Below, piece by piece: positions 45,022 through 54,477 of a stretch of 64,000 nt of DNA (positions are counted from its first letter, which is position 1; each line of letters starts with the position of its first letter). This stretch comes from Candidatus Aminicenantota bacterium. Lineage in GTDB: Bacteria > Acidobacteriota > Aminicenantia > Aminicenantales > Aminicenantaceae. The notes beneath the pieces were generated by a model. The model searched no databases. It had not been told where the DNA came from and saw nothing but the letters and a program-made list of their open reading frames with translations. The DNA is taken from positions 1 to 64,000 of the forward strand of contig WVXO01000024.1 in NCBI GenBank assembly GCA_011773465.1, read 5' to 3'. The position numbers were made by a program, and so were the translations under genes.

Positions 45022-45142
45022 GGGGTCAGACTCGCAAAACTTGAATTATTTAAATTAAGAGAACTTTCTAAAGAATAATTCAAGTTTTGTAGTCTAACCC
45101 CAAGTTTACTAAAGAATAACGCAAGTTTTGCAAGTCTGACCC
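45022..45142. repeat. Large inverted repeat with a third arm
   Basis: GGGGTCAGACTCGCAAAACTTGAATTATT (45022-45050) pairs with AATAATTCAAGTTTTGTAGTCTAACCCC (45074-45101) across a short loop. A third arm, AATAACGCAAGTTTTGCAAGTCTGACCC, follows at about 45116-45142. The 327-nt gap upstream of the phoH-like gene contains no ORF. It looks like an intergenic mobile hairpin element. Confidence 0.75.
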
Positions 45143-45228
45143 TAACTTGATCAACTTGACAAATTCCCTCGTTTAATGTTTAAATCTATTAAAAATGGAA
45201 GAAGGTCCCTCCCTTACTACCTAATAAT

Positions 45229-46182
45229 ATGGAAAAAATCGAACACCCCTACTTTAGGAAGAATTCTTTTTCAGGAGTTCTGGACAGGAATTTGAAAAAA
45301 CTCGAAAAAAGGCTCGGAATCTCTCTTTCTGTCAGGGGAGACAGCCTTTTGATAGACGGAGACCAAGAAAAAGTCAAATTTGCCAAACATTTCTTCAACA
45401 AAATGAAAGAACTAGAGGAAAAAGGCTGCGCTCTTAAAGAAGAAGATTTTCACATCGTGCTTGATCTTCTCGAAGAGGGCAGCGACGATCGTCTGGAAGA
45501 CTTTTTCCCAGCAGAGCCTTTGAGCCTGTCCCGAAAATCCGTCACTCCCAAAAGCCTCAACCAACAAGAATACATTAAAGCAATTAAAGATCATGATTTA
45601 GTCTTTGGGATAGGACCTGCAGGGACTGGAAAGACTTACCTGGCTATGGCCATGGCTCTTTCTTTCCTCCAGAATAAAACTGTCAATCGCATCATTCTCA
45701 CCCGGCCTGCCGTTGAAGCAGGCGAAAAATTGGGTTTCCTTCCTGGGGATATGTACCAAAAAATAAATCCCTACCTCCGCCCCCTCTATGACGCTCTGTT
45801 TGACCTGGTTGAGTCAGAGCAGGCTAACAGATTGATTGAGAAAGGTATCATAGAGATTGCTCCTTTAGCATACATGAGAGGCAGAACTCTAAACAGTTCC
45901 TTCATCATTCTTGATGAAGCCCAAAACACCACAAAAGAACAGATGAAGATGATCTTAACTCGCGCTGGCTTTGACTCGAAGATGGTTGTTACAGCCGACA
46001 TCACCCAGATAGACCTGCCTCAGCCCCGAAAATCCGGCGTCTTGCATGCAATGCAAATTTTATCTTCCATAAACGGGATAGCTACGGTCCATTTTAACGA
46101 AAGAGATGTTTTCAGGCACCCGTTGGTTCAAAAAATCATCAAAGCTTACCAAAAAGCTGAGGCCAAATCTCGCAAAAAGTAA
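45229..46182 (+). CDS. PhoH family protein
   Basis: The 317-aa protein has an N-terminal KH-like region and the PhoH ATPase core. Walker A is LVFGIGPAGTGKTYLAMAMAL, followed by LTRPAVEAGEKLGFLPGDMYQKINPYLRPLYDAL and SFIILDEAQNTTKEQMKMILTRAGFDSKMVVTADI. PhoH-like proteins are putative ATP-dependent RNA helicases. It starts the conserved cluster phoH-like, pgpH-like, ybeY, corC-like, era, which is linked to ribosome and RNA quality control. The next gene is 6 nt away. Confidence 0.93.
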   Translation: MEKIEHPYFRKNSFSGVLDRNLKKLEKRLGISLSVRGDSLLIDGDQEKVKFAKHFFNKMKELEEKGCALKEEDFHIVLDLLEEGSDDRLEDFFPAEPLSLSRKSVTPKSLNQQEYIKAIKDHDLVFGIGPAGTGKTYLAMAMALSFLQNKTVNRIILTRPAVEAGEKLGFLPGDMYQKINPYLRPLYDALFDLVESEQANRLIEKGIIEIAPLAYMRGRTLNSSFIILDEAQNTTKEQMKMILTRAGFDSKMVVTADITQIDLPQPRKSGVLHAMQILSSINGIATVHFNERDVFRHPLVQKIIKAYQKAEAKSRKK

Positions 46183-46188
46183 AAGCAA

Positions 46189-48555
46189 ATGAATCCCATT
46201 TCGTTTAAAAACCTTAAATTCTTTAAGAAGTCTGAACCCCAAACACCAAAACAAAAAAACAGCTCTTCTCCCTCTACGACAGATATAAAGCTAAGCTTTT
46301 GGAAAAAACTGGCTCAGAGTCCTATTGTTATACTTTTCATTTTTGTGGTGATTCTCGCTGTCTTTATCTCTTATGTTCCTTCAAGGTCCCTCCCGCTCCC
46401 CATAGAAGGCGAGATCGCACGCTCAGATATCATTGCCCCGGCTAATTTAAACATCGAAGATAAAGAAACAACTGAAAAGAGGAGAAAGGAAGCAGCCGAT
46501 GCAATCCTGCCAGTTTACCTCCTGAATGCGAATGTCTTCTCGGACACAGAAGAGAATATCCGGGAATTTTTTAATTATGGACGAGAATGGCTCAAGGAAC
46601 CCGTTACAGTTGAAAGGAGAGATGATTTCCAAAAAAACATTCAAAAAAAATACGATTTTGAAATTTCTTCCAAAAACTTGAGGCTTCTGATAAAAACCAA
46701 ATTTGCAGCAGTTACTGAGGAGAGTCTCATCAGCCTCCTCGGAAAAATCTCTGCACGAGGCATCATCCTCTCTAAGAATCTTTTCATCCACGGAGAGCAG
46801 AAGCGAGGCTTCAATCTTTTAATGGGCCCGGATACTGAAAGAGTTTTTAGAGTTGAGGAGATAATTGATACAAAAGAAGCAAAAGAAATATTGGCCGAGG
46901 AAATAGATCAATTGGACCTTCATAGAAACGAGAAAGCCCTGCTAAAAGATCTTGCCAACTTCGTCCTTTTGGCGAATATCAACTACAACAAAACAGAAAC
47001 AGAAGCACGAAAAGAGCAGGCCCGCCGAAGTGTAAGAGCTATTTTTTACACTATAAAAAAAGGCAAGGTGATCATCCGCAAAGGGGATGAGGTCGATAGA
47101 GAAGCTTTAGAGCAAATCAATATGATTAACCAAAACTTACAGGCCAAACCTGGCTGGCTAAGCAACTTCTCGGGCACATTTCTTCTTTATACTCTTCTTT
47201 TCCTCGCCCTTTGGTATTATTTAAACTCTATCACGAAATTCAGACGAGCTTTGAAAATTTTCATCATGATGGGTGCAACCCTCATCATCAGTGTTCTTCT
47301 TTATAAACTCTCAATCTTCTTAGCCAACATTTTCAGCGCAAGCACCAATATTTTCCTGTTCAGGCATACCCAGAGCTACTGGTATGCCTTTCTCTTCCAG
47401 TTCGGAGTTCTTCTTTTTGCTTTTCTTGCAGGCAATCAACTCGCCATGATTTACACAATCCTCAATAGCTTGTTGGTAGGCTATCTCTTCAAAGAGAATT
47501 TTTATCTGATGATCTTTAGCCTTATAGGAGGCTTAGTAGCGATTTACGGAATAAAATACTTTGGAAGACAGAAAAGAACATCTGCCTTTCGGGCAGGGAT
47601 CTTTTTAGTTGCCCCCACCAATATTATCGTTATTCTCATTATCCATCTTATAAGAGAAATAATGGGCCCTGTTGATGTGCTGGTAAGCGAACTTTTCATG
47701 GGTATTTTAGGAGGGATATTATCCGGTTCCTTAGCTTTTCTTCTTCTTCAGGTCTTTGAAAACGTGTTTGACTTCTTAACTCAAACTAAGCTCCTGGAGC
47801 TTATGAACACGGACCTCCCGATCTTCAGGCAGATGGCTACGGAAGCTCCTGGAACCTATCAGCATTCTCTGACTGTCGCTTCTTTGGCTGAAAGAGCCGC
47901 CGAAGAAATTAAACTAGATCCCATGCTGGTCAAGGCCAGTGCTCTATACCACGATATAGGCAAAATCAGAAGGCCTGAATACTTTATCGAGAACAGAATC
48001 GCAAATCCTGATATGCATAGAGACCTCAAGCCGAGTATGAGCACTCTTGTCATTATTAACCATGTCAAGGAAGGAGTGGAGCTCGCAAAAAAATTAAAAC
48101 TTCCAGAAAAAATAATTGAAATAATCGCCCAACATCACGGAAGATCACTGATGAGATTTTTCTTTCAGAAGGCAAAAGAAAAATATGATCCAGAAATGCA
48201 TAAAATAGGTGAAGAAAGCTACAGATACGCAGGGCCTATACCTAAAAGCAAAGAAGCTGCCTTGATTATGCTCTCCGACTCCGTCGAGGCAGCCGCTCGA
48301 AGTTTGAAAACACCGTCGCTTCCAAGCCTGAGAAAAGTGATTACAGATATCTTTAATAATTATATACAGGATGGGCAGCTCGATGACTGTTATTTTTCCT
48401 TCAAAGAGCTTCAGACAGTGGCCTCGACTTTTCTCTCCACTCTTTACTCAATCTATCATCCACGAGTCGAATACCCTGGCTTTGACTTTGAAATGAAAAA
48501 AAAGACCGAAAAAAACAAAAAACCTGATGATAGAAATTATAAATCAACAGCATAG
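46189..48555 (+). CDS. 7TM-HD hydrolase (PgpH-like)
   Basis: The 788-aa protein has an N-terminal membrane segment, a 7TMR-HDED extracytoplasmic domain (~60-320; LPIEGEIARSDIIAPANLNIEDKE), seven membrane helices (~330-530), and a C-terminal HD phosphohydrolase. The HD domain has PGTYQHSLTVASLAERAAEEI, ASALYHDIGKIRRPEYF and IIAQHHGRSLMRFF. Related PgpH proteins hydrolyse cyclic di-AMP to pApA, so it may control c-di-AMP levels. Its end overlaps the start of ybeY by 29 nt. Confidence 0.93.
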   Translation: MNPISFKNLKFFKKSEPQTPKQKNSSSPSTTDIKLSFWKKLAQSPIVILFIFVVILAVFISYVPSRSLPLPIEGEIARSDIIAPANLNIEDKETTEKRRKEAADAILPVYLLNANVFSDTEENIREFFNYGREWLKEPVTVERRDDFQKNIQKKYDFEISSKNLRLLIKTKFAAVTEESLISLLGKISARGIILSKNLFIHGEQKRGFNLLMGPDTERVFRVEEIIDTKEAKEILAEEIDQLDLHRNEKALLKDLANFVLLANINYNKTETEARKEQARRSVRAIFYTIKKGKVIIRKGDEVDREALEQINMINQNLQAKPGWLSNFSGTFLLYTLLFLALWYYLNSITKFRRALKIFIMMGATLIISVLLYKLSIFLANIFSASTNIFLFRHTQSYWYAFLFQFGVLLFAFLAGNQLAMIYTILNSLLVGYLFKENFYLMIFSLIGGLVAIYGIKYFGRQKRTSAFRAGIFLVAPTNIIVILIIHLIREIMGPVDVLVSELFMGILGGILSGSLAFLLLQVFENVFDFLTQTKLLELMNTDLPIFRQMATEAPGTYQHSLTVASLAERAAEEIKLDPMLVKASALYHDIGKIRRPEYFIENRIANPDMHRDLKPSMSTLVIINHVKEGVELAKKLKLPEKIIEIIAQHHGRSLMRFFFQKAKEKYDPEMHKIGEESYRYAGPIPKSKEAALIMLSDSVEAAARSLKTPSLPSLRKVITDIFNNYIQDGQLDDCYFSFKELQTVASTFLSTLYSIYHPRVEYPGFDFEMKKKTEKNKKPDDRNYKSTA

Positions 48556-48940
48556 ATACTGGATAAGTCTAAAGAAATTTAAGGATTTGCTTAATAAATT
48601 AGTAGAACACCATAAATTGAAAGACCCAGAGGTGACTCTGGTCTTTGTAGATACAAAAACAATAAAAAGACTAAATAACAAGTTCCTGAAAAGAAACACA
48701 CCGACTGATGTTCTAAGCTTTCCTCTTGGGGAAAAAAGTCCTGACGGAAAATTCTATCTTGGTGACATTGTCATATCTGTTCCCCAGGCTTTCAAGCAAT
48801 GTTTCTCGCAAAAACACGGCCTGGAAAGAGAGCTGGAGCTTTTGACCATCCATGGTTTTCTTCATCTTATCGGATTTGATCACTCTGAGGGATTTGAAGA
48901 AGAGGAAAAGAAAGTCCACAGGCTTGTATTAGAAGGATAA
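48527..48940 (+). CDS. ybeY: rRNA maturation endoribonuclease YbeY
   Basis: The 137-aa protein carries the zinc motif LTIHGFLHLIGFDHSEGFEEEEKKV (H-G-x-L-H-L-x-G-x-D-H). It also has FLKRNTPTDVLSFPLGE and GDIVISVPQA, all characteristic of YbeY. It matures 16S rRNA 3' ends and takes part in ribosome quality control. It overlaps the PgpH-like gene and is followed 1 nt later by the corC-like gene. Confidence 0.95.
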   Translation: MIEIINQQHRYWISLKKFKDLLNKLVEHHKLKDPEVTLVFVDTKTIKRLNNKFLKRNTPTDVLSFPLGEKSPDGKFYLGDIVISVPQAFKQCFSQKHGLERELELLTIHGFLHLIGFDHSEGFEEEEKKVHRLVLEG

Positions 48941-48941
48941 A

Positions 48942-50162
48942 ATGGAAATAGAATCTTTAGAATGGGCGGGCTTCTTTTTTAGTTTTTTGGCTGCGTTTCT
49001 CTTTTCTCTCTTTCATATGTCCTTAGGTTCTTTTTCCAAAATTTCTCTCAGCCGATTCCTTGAAGACGAAGAAAAACAGTACCGCCTCAAAATTCTCGAG
49101 ATCTATGATGAGATCAAAATCGCAGTCGAGTTTATGAGAATTCTTTTCATCATCGCTTTTCTGATTTACCTATATGTGATTTTCCCTCGTTTAATGTTCT
49201 GGCCGCTTTGGCTGTTTCTAATTTCTCTGGCTATTTACTTCATTTTCTTTGATCTTATTCCCCGTCTCCTTAACTCTCTAAGCAGAAAGAAAATCCTCGG
49301 CTTTTTCCTCCCATCCTATAGACTTGCCTATTTTATTGCCTCTCCGCTTTTGCTCATAAAAAAAATAAAGCCTTCAGATGAGGAGAAGGATGAAATACGT
49401 GAGACTTCGGATGAAGAGATTCAGGCATTTATAGATGAAGCCAAAGAGGAAGGTATCATCGAAAAAGAAGAAGGCGTGCTGCTGAGAAGTGTAGTTGAAT
49501 TTGGCGACATAGTCGTCAGGGAAATCATGACCCCAAGGGTGGATATTGCCTGCATACCTAAAGATTCAACCATACATAAGCTCAGAGACCTGGTTATACA
49601 GGTAAAGCATTCTCGCATCCCTGTCTACAAGGATAAGATAGATAATATTGAAGGAATTGTGATTGCCAAAGACCTGCTCGAGTATGCAGATGACAAACTC
49701 AAGAACTATCCCATCGAACCGCTCATAAGGCCGGTTTATTTTGTTCCAGAATCCATGAAGGTGGCAGAGCTCTTGAAAGAATTCCAAAGAAGAAAACAAA
49801 AATTGGCCGTAGTCGTTGACGAGCACGGAGGTGTATCAGGTCTTGTCACCATGGAAGATCTTGTCGAAGAAATTGTCGGAGAAATCAGGGACGAATACGA
49901 TATGGATCAAGCTCGGATTGTAGAAAAAGGACCTTTCGATTATGTTGTCTCAGGTGATGCCGAAGTCGAAGAAATCGAGGAGCTGTTTGATTTAGAATTT
50001 GCCGAAGAGGATTATCTTACAGCTGGAGGATTGATTACACATCATCTGGGAAGACTGCCAGAGAAGGGTGAACAACTACAGATAAAGGGATTGTCCCTGG
50101 AAGTTCTCGAAGTGGACCAGAAAAGGATAAAAAAGCTGAGAATAAAAAAGCAACCCAATTAA
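48942..50162 (+). CDS. CBS-domain membrane protein (HlyC/CorC family)
   Basis: The 406-aa protein has an N-terminal DUF21-like membrane region of about three helices, then two CBS domains. The first is VREIMTPRVDIACIPKDSTIHKL, the second LIRPVYFVPESMKVAELLKEFQRRKQKLAVVVDEHGGVSGLVTMEDLVEEIVGEI. The C-terminal transporter-associated domain reads FDYVVSGDAEVEEIEELFDLEF. Family members are linked to magnesium or cobalt transport and efflux. It lies between ybeY and era, a usual position. Confidence 0.92.
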   Translation: MEIESLEWAGFFFSFLAAFLFSLFHMSLGSFSKISLSRFLEDEEKQYRLKILEIYDEIKIAVEFMRILFIIAFLIYLYVIFPRLMFWPLWLFLISLAIYFIFFDLIPRLLNSLSRKKILGFFLPSYRLAYFIASPLLLIKKIKPSDEEKDEIRETSDEEIQAFIDEAKEEGIIEKEEGVLLRSVVEFGDIVVREIMTPRVDIACIPKDSTIHKLRDLVIQVKHSRIPVYKDKIDNIEGIVIAKDLLEYADDKLKNYPIEPLIRPVYFVPESMKVAELLKEFQRRKQKLAVVVDEHGGVSGLVTMEDLVEEIVGEIRDEYDMDQARIVEKGPFDYVVSGDAEVEEIEELFDLEFAEEDYLTAGGLITHHLGRLPEKGEQLQIKGLSLEVLEVDQKRIKKLRIKKQPN

Positions 50163-50185
50163 TTCCTTGTTTGGGCTTTATTTAT

Positions 50186-50347
50186 GTAGGGGTTTGATTC
50201 ATCAAACCCACGTAATATTTTGTAGGGATTTGATTCATCAAACCCACCTTTTTGTAATGATTTTATGTATTCTTTGTAATGATTTTATGTATTCAATTCA
50301 CCCTTTGGAAATAAAATGGAATTGTAGGGGCTTGATTTATCAAGCCC
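50186..50347. repeat. Palindromic intergenic repeat cluster 10 with 22-nt tandem duplication
   Basis: Three palindromes occur in the TGTAG-first orientation (GGGTTTGATTCATCAAACCC, GGATTTGATTCATCAAACCC and GGGCTTGATTTATCAAGCCC). TTTGTAATGATTTTATGTATTC is duplicated exactly in tandem (50251-50272, 50273-50294). The gap lies between the corC-like gene and era. This is the rightmost copy of the element in the window. Confidence 0.85.
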
Positions 50348-50408
50348 GCCTGTTTTTATAAGGATTTTATAAATTAAATCCATATTTTGAAGATAAAGCG
50401 CTAAACAC

Positions 50409-51332
50409 ATGGCAAAATTAAAAGTAGGCTACGTGGCCATAATTGGTCGCCCCAATGTAGGCAAATCCACACTTCTCAACACAATGTTGGGGCAAAAAGT
50501 AGCCATCATCTCTGATAAGCCCCAGACAACAAGAATCAGCATCCTCGGCATCAAAACTACTGAAAAAGGACAAATTATTTTTGTCGACAATCCCGGCATT
50601 CATAAGCCTTTGCATAATTTGAACAAGAGAATGATGAATTTTGTCTATTCTGCTCTGGAGACCTCTAACCTCGTCAATTTGCTTATCGACGCCACGTTGA
50701 AGTTTGGTCAGGGAGACCAATTCGTCATTGAAACGTTGAAAAATATTTCCACCCCGATATTTCTGCTGATTAATAAGGTAGATATCGTTAAAAAAGAAAA
50801 AATCCTTCTCCTCATCGACAAATACAAAGACCTGCTGAATTTTAAAGAGATCATTCCTATTTCTGCACTCAAGGGAACTAACCTCGATGTCCTCGAGGAT
50901 GAAATCTACAATAATTTGCCTGAAGCTCAAAAAATTTATTCCGATGATGAAATATCAGATCAATCTGAGAGATTTCTTCAATCAGAAATTATTCGAGAAA
51001 AAGTTCTAAGCCATGTCGAACAAGAACTTCCTTTTGTGACAGCTGTCTATGTTGACAAGTTGGAAGATGAAGTGAAAGATTCCTCTCCGAATGCACAATC
51101 AGGGAAAAAGAAAAAGATAAAATACATCAAGGCCACTATCTTTGTCGAGAAAGAGTCACATCGAAGAATCGTCATCGGCAAACAGGGACGGCTGATAAAG
51201 ACAATCGGCACCCAAGCTCGCCAAGAGCTGGAGAAAATTCTGGGTACACGTGTTTTCCTTGATTTGTGGGTAAAGGTCAAGGAAAAATGGCGCGACTCAC
51301 CAGACGTCCTGGATTTAATAGAAAGCCAATAA
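50409..51332 (+). CDS. era: GTPase Era
   Basis: The 307-aa protein has Ras-type G motifs: VAIIGRPNVGKSTLLNTMLGQK (G1), TTRISILGI, IIFVDNPGIHKP (G3) and LLINKVDIVKKEK (G4). The C-terminal KH domain has HRRIVIGKQGRLIKTIGTQARQELEKILGTRVFLDLWVKV. Era binds the 3' end of 16S rRNA and helps assemble the 30S subunit. An insert with poly-Lys (AQSGKKKKIKYIK) lengthens the KH domain. It ends the phoH-like to era cluster. Confidence 0.97.
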   Translation: MAKLKVGYVAIIGRPNVGKSTLLNTMLGQKVAIISDKPQTTRISILGIKTTEKGQIIFVDNPGIHKPLHNLNKRMMNFVYSALETSNLVNLLIDATLKFGQGDQFVIETLKNISTPIFLLINKVDIVKKEKILLLIDKYKDLLNFKEIIPISALKGTNLDVLEDEIYNNLPEAQKIYSDDEISDQSERFLQSEIIREKVLSHVEQELPFVTAVYVDKLEDEVKDSSPNAQSGKKKKIKYIKATIFVEKESHRRIVIGKQGRLIKTIGTQARQELEKILGTRVFLDLWVKVKEKWRDSPDVLDLIESQ

Positions 51333-51381
51333 TAACCTATCCAACCTACCTTTTCTTGCCTTTTTAGCTTCCAATTAGCAA

Positions 51382-51410
51382 TTGACAAGAGCCATAATTG
51401 ATGCGAAAAT
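51382..51410 (+). promoter_or_regulatory. Predicted promoter of tRNA-His
   Basis: TTGACA (51382-51387) is a perfect -35 box; with 17 nt spacing the -10 is GAAAAT. The predicted start lies just upstream of the tRNA 5' end. Confidence 0.5.
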
Positions 51411-51427
51411 TTTATTCCCCTTTTCAT

Positions 51428-51505
51428 GGTGAGCGTAGCTCAACTGGTTAGAGCACTGGACTGTGGATCCAGAGGTTGGGGGTTCGAGACCCCTCGCTCA
51501 CCCCA
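51428..51505 (+). tRNA. tRNA-His(GTG)
   Basis: The acceptor stem GTGAGCG/CGCTCAC is preceded by the extra G(-1), which pairs with discriminator C73, the hallmark of tRNA-His. The anticodon arm is CTGGA-CTGTGGA-TCCAG with anticodon GTG; the T-arm is GGGGG-TTCGAGA-CCCCT, and CCA is encoded. A 35-nt copy of its 3' half lies at 58604-58638. Confidence 0.96.
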
Positions 51506-51631
51506 CCTTATTAACTCAATTTTCAGCCATTTACCTTGTTTTTGTTTTTCAACCCAAATACCATAATTTCAGCACAATTCAACAATTTTTTTTATAAATC
51601 TGTGAGATGGGGATAAAAGTCCATATTTGAT

Positions 51632-51660
51632 TTGACACTCATCTCATAAATTATTATGCT
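51632..51660 (+). promoter_or_regulatory. Predicted promoter of the kinase-TPR gene
   Basis: TTGACA (51632-51637), 17 nt, then TATGCT (51655-51660). The same box pair is conserved in the inverted copy at 58444-58472, supporting function. Confidence 0.6.
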
Positions 51661-51684
51661 ATTGCCAAGTAAGCTGAGGGAACA

Positions 51685-54174
51685 ATGGGAATAAAGTGCC
51701 CTAAGTGTCAAACCGATAATCCCGACACCCAGAAATTTTGTGGTGAGTGTGCGACTCCTCTTCCTGCTTCAAAGGAAATCCCTGTCACTGAAACTCTCGA
51801 AACACCCAAGGAAGAATTAACCAGAGGGACTACTTTCGCTAATAGATACGAGATCATTGAGGAGCTTGGAAAAGGAGGCATGGGTAAGGTCTATAGAGTA
51901 GAAGATAAGAAGATAAAAGAAGAGCTTGCACTAAAATTAATAAAACCTGAAATTTCTTCTGATAAAAAGACCATTGAACGATTTAGTAATGAGCTGAAAA
52001 TGGCTCACAAGGTATCACATAGGAATGTATGCCGTATGTATCACCTCAGCGAAGAGAAAGGGACTTATTTCATTACTATGGAGTATGTGCCAGGAGAGGA
52101 TTTAAAGAGCTTCATTAAGAGGGCTGGACCATTAGGTGTCGGGAAAACTATTTTCATTGCCAAACAGGTGTGCGAAGGATTAGCAGAGGCACATAGATTG
52201 GGAGTTATGCATAGAGACTTAAAGCCCCAGAACATCATGGTTGATAAAGAGGGAAATGCTCGAGTAATGGATTTTGGCATAGCCCGCTCTTTAACGGCGA
52301 AAGGGATAACAGGTGCTGGGGTAATGGTTGGGACGCCTGAGTATATGTCACCTGAACAGGCAGAATTGAAGGAGGTAGACCAGCGTTCTGATATCTATTC
52401 GTTGGGAGTTATTCTTTATGAGATGGTCACTGGGAGAGTTCCTTTTGAGGGAGAAACTCCTTTAGGCATAGCTATGAAACATAAAAGCGAGATGCCTAAA
52501 GATCCCAAAGAAATTAATGCTCAAATCCCAGAAGACCTTAGCCAAATGATACTGAAATGCATGGAAAAGGATAAGATGAAAAGGTATCAGAATGCTGGTG
52601 AAGTGTGTTCTGAGCTAACAAAGATAGAAAAAGGCATTCCTACGACTGAAATAGAAGTTCCCAAGCGGAAGCCAATAACCTCAAGGGAAATAACTGTCAC
52701 TTTTGGATTGAAGAAGCTTTTCATCCCTACAGTTTCTATTGTAGCTCTTGCCGTTATCGGAGTACTCCTCTGGCAGGCTTTTTTCAGGAAAGGCTTCCCT
52801 CCTTCTGCTCCTTTGCAACGTTCTGTCGCTGTTCTTCCTTTCATCGACCTCAGTCCTCAAAAAGACCATGAATGGCTGTCGGACGGGATATCAGAAGCCA
52901 TGATCAATGCCTTGAGCAGCCTCAAGGGTTTGAGAGTCCCGGCACGAACTTCCTCGTTTTTCTTCAAAGGAAAGGAGCTGAATATTCAAGAGGTCGGCCA
53001 AAAGCTGAAGGTGGAAAATGTGCTCGAAGGGAGTGTGCAGGTGGCTGGAGACGCGCTTCGCGTCAATGCCCAGCTCATTAGTGTCAAAGATGGCTACCAA
53101 CTCTGGTCGGATAAATTTGACCGCAGGCTGGAAGATGTGTTTTCGATCCAGGATGAGATTGCCCGGGAGATTGTCAGAGCCTTGAAGGTGAGGCTGCTGG
53201 GGGAAGAAGAAATCCAGTTAACAAAGAAGTACACTGAGAATTTAGAAGCTTACAACTTTTATCTTCAGGGCCGCTATTTCTGGAAAAGGAGAGGGAGAGA
53301 GGATTTGTATAAATCCATCGAATATTACGAGAAGGCCCTTGAAAAAGACCCGAATTATGTCCTTGCCTACGCAGGCCTGTCAGATTCTTACTCCACCTTG
53401 GCGAGTCCTCCAGAGGAGGTTTATCCCAAAGCCAGGGAGTTTGCGCTAAAGGCGCTCGAGATAGACAATAGGCTTGCCCAAGCACATACTGCATTGGCCC
53501 ATATTAAGAAGGATTACGACAGGGATTGGACTGGCGCAGAAGAAGAATATAAGATTGCCCTGCAACTTAATCCTGACTATGCTTATGCTCACCATTGGTA
53601 TGCCTTTCTTTTGTCAGCTATGGGCCGGCTCGAGGAAGCTATTAAAGAGATCAAAACAGCAAGAGATTTGGACCCTTTAGCCCCAGAAATAACGGCTAAT
53701 GTTGGAGTTGTGCTTTATTTTGCCCGCAAGTATGATCAGGCGCTTGAAGAACACAAAAAAGCAATAGAACTTTATCCTGAGTATATAGGCAATTATACTA
53801 GGGAGGCTGAAGTTTATACGGCTCTGGGTCGATATGAAGAAGCCCTTGCTTCTCTTCAAAGATATGAAGAAATTACAGGAGCAGAGCTCATAACCAGAAA
53901 AGCCTATAATTATGCTAAATGGGGGAAAAAAAAGGAGGCTGAGAAGTTACTCAAAAAAATAATCGAAGAATCAGAGAAAACTTATATCTCCTCAACATCT
54001 ATTGCTCGCATTTATGGAGTCTTGGGTGACTTTGACCAGGCTTTTTCCTTACTTGAGAAGGCCTATTCAAAAAGAGATCATGATTTGCAATATCTCAAGG
54101 TTCATCCAACTCTTGACTCCCTTCGTTCTGACCCGCGCTTCAAAACCCTGCTCAAGAGAATGAACTTGGATTAA
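51685..54174 (+). CDS. Zinc-ribbon Ser/Thr kinase with TolB-N-like and TPR domains
   Basis: The 829-aa protein has four parts. Residues 1-25 form a zinc ribbon (Cys5, 8, 19, 22). Residues ~55-315 form a complete Hanks-type kinase: loop LGKGGMGKVYR, Lys84, HRDLKPQN (176-183) and DFGIARS (196-202). A membrane helix lies at ~346-366. Outside are a TolB-N/FlgO-like domain (SVAVLPFIDLSPQKDHEWLSDGISEAM, QVAGDALRVNAQLI, YQLWSDKFDR) and ~8 TPRs (GRYFWKRRGREDLYKSIEYYEKALEKDPNY etc.). The kinase faces the cytoplasm and the TPR sensor the periplasm. Substrate and signal are unknown. It is the first gene after tRNA-His in the island. Confidence 0.92.
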   Translation: MGIKCPKCQTDNPDTQKFCGECATPLPASKEIPVTETLETPKEELTRGTTFANRYEIIEELGKGGMGKVYRVEDKKIKEELALKLIKPEISSDKKTIERFSNELKMAHKVSHRNVCRMYHLSEEKGTYFITMEYVPGEDLKSFIKRAGPLGVGKTIFIAKQVCEGLAEAHRLGVMHRDLKPQNIMVDKEGNARVMDFGIARSLTAKGITGAGVMVGTPEYMSPEQAELKEVDQRSDIYSLGVILYEMVTGRVPFEGETPLGIAMKHKSEMPKDPKEINAQIPEDLSQMILKCMEKDKMKRYQNAGEVCSELTKIEKGIPTTEIEVPKRKPITSREITVTFGLKKLFIPTVSIVALAVIGVLLWQAFFRKGFPPSAPLQRSVAVLPFIDLSPQKDHEWLSDGISEAMINALSSLKGLRVPARTSSFFFKGKELNIQEVGQKLKVENVLEGSVQVAGDALRVNAQLISVKDGYQLWSDKFDRRLEDVFSIQDEIAREIVRALKVRLLGEEEIQLTKKYTENLEAYNFYLQGRYFWKRRGREDLYKSIEYYEKALEKDPNYVLAYAGLSDSYSTLASPPEEVYPKAREFALKALEIDNRLAQAHTALAHIKKDYDRDWTGAEEEYKIALQLNPDYAYAHHWYAFLLSAMGRLEEAIKEIKTARDLDPLAPEITANVGVVLYFARKYDQALEEHKKAIELYPEYIGNYTREAEVYTALGRYEEALASLQRYEEITGAELITRKAYNYAKWGKKKEAEKLLKKIIEESEKTYISSTSIARIYGVLGDFDQAFSLLEKAYSKRDHDLQYLKVHPTLDSLRSDPRFKTLLKRMNLD

Positions 54175-54202
54175 TGATTAGAAGTAGAATGGCCTGAAGA
54201 CA

Positions 54203-54313
54203 GAAGCTATTATGTATTACGAAAAATTCCTTGACCTCTGGAAGGACGCTGACCCTGGTATAGCTGAAGTCGCAAATGCGAAGAAGCGGATAACTAAATT
54301 GCGAGGCTTGTGA
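54203..54313 (+). pseudogene. Kinase-TPR C-terminal scar 1
   Basis: The frame reads EAIMYYEKFLDLWKDADPGIAEVANAKKRITKLRGL and a stop. This matches the usual C-terminal tail of Ser/Thr kinase-TPR proteins in this lineage (YEKFLDLWKDADPG...KKRL). No body of such a gene precedes it; it lies 28 nt after the intact kinase gene. It is a leftover of a deleted paralogue. Confidence 0.6.
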
Positions 54314-54477
54314 ATGAGGGGGCAGATCTTTTATTTTGCTTATGTTCTTAAGCTTATTTATTTTATCTGGTGTTCAAGGTTATATAAACCAATTAACTCA
54401 AGAGGATTTGGGGAAAGATATAGAATTTCGTTTGTGTTTATTGCTGCTTTGAACTTAGCCAAAAGGAGGACGCATCT

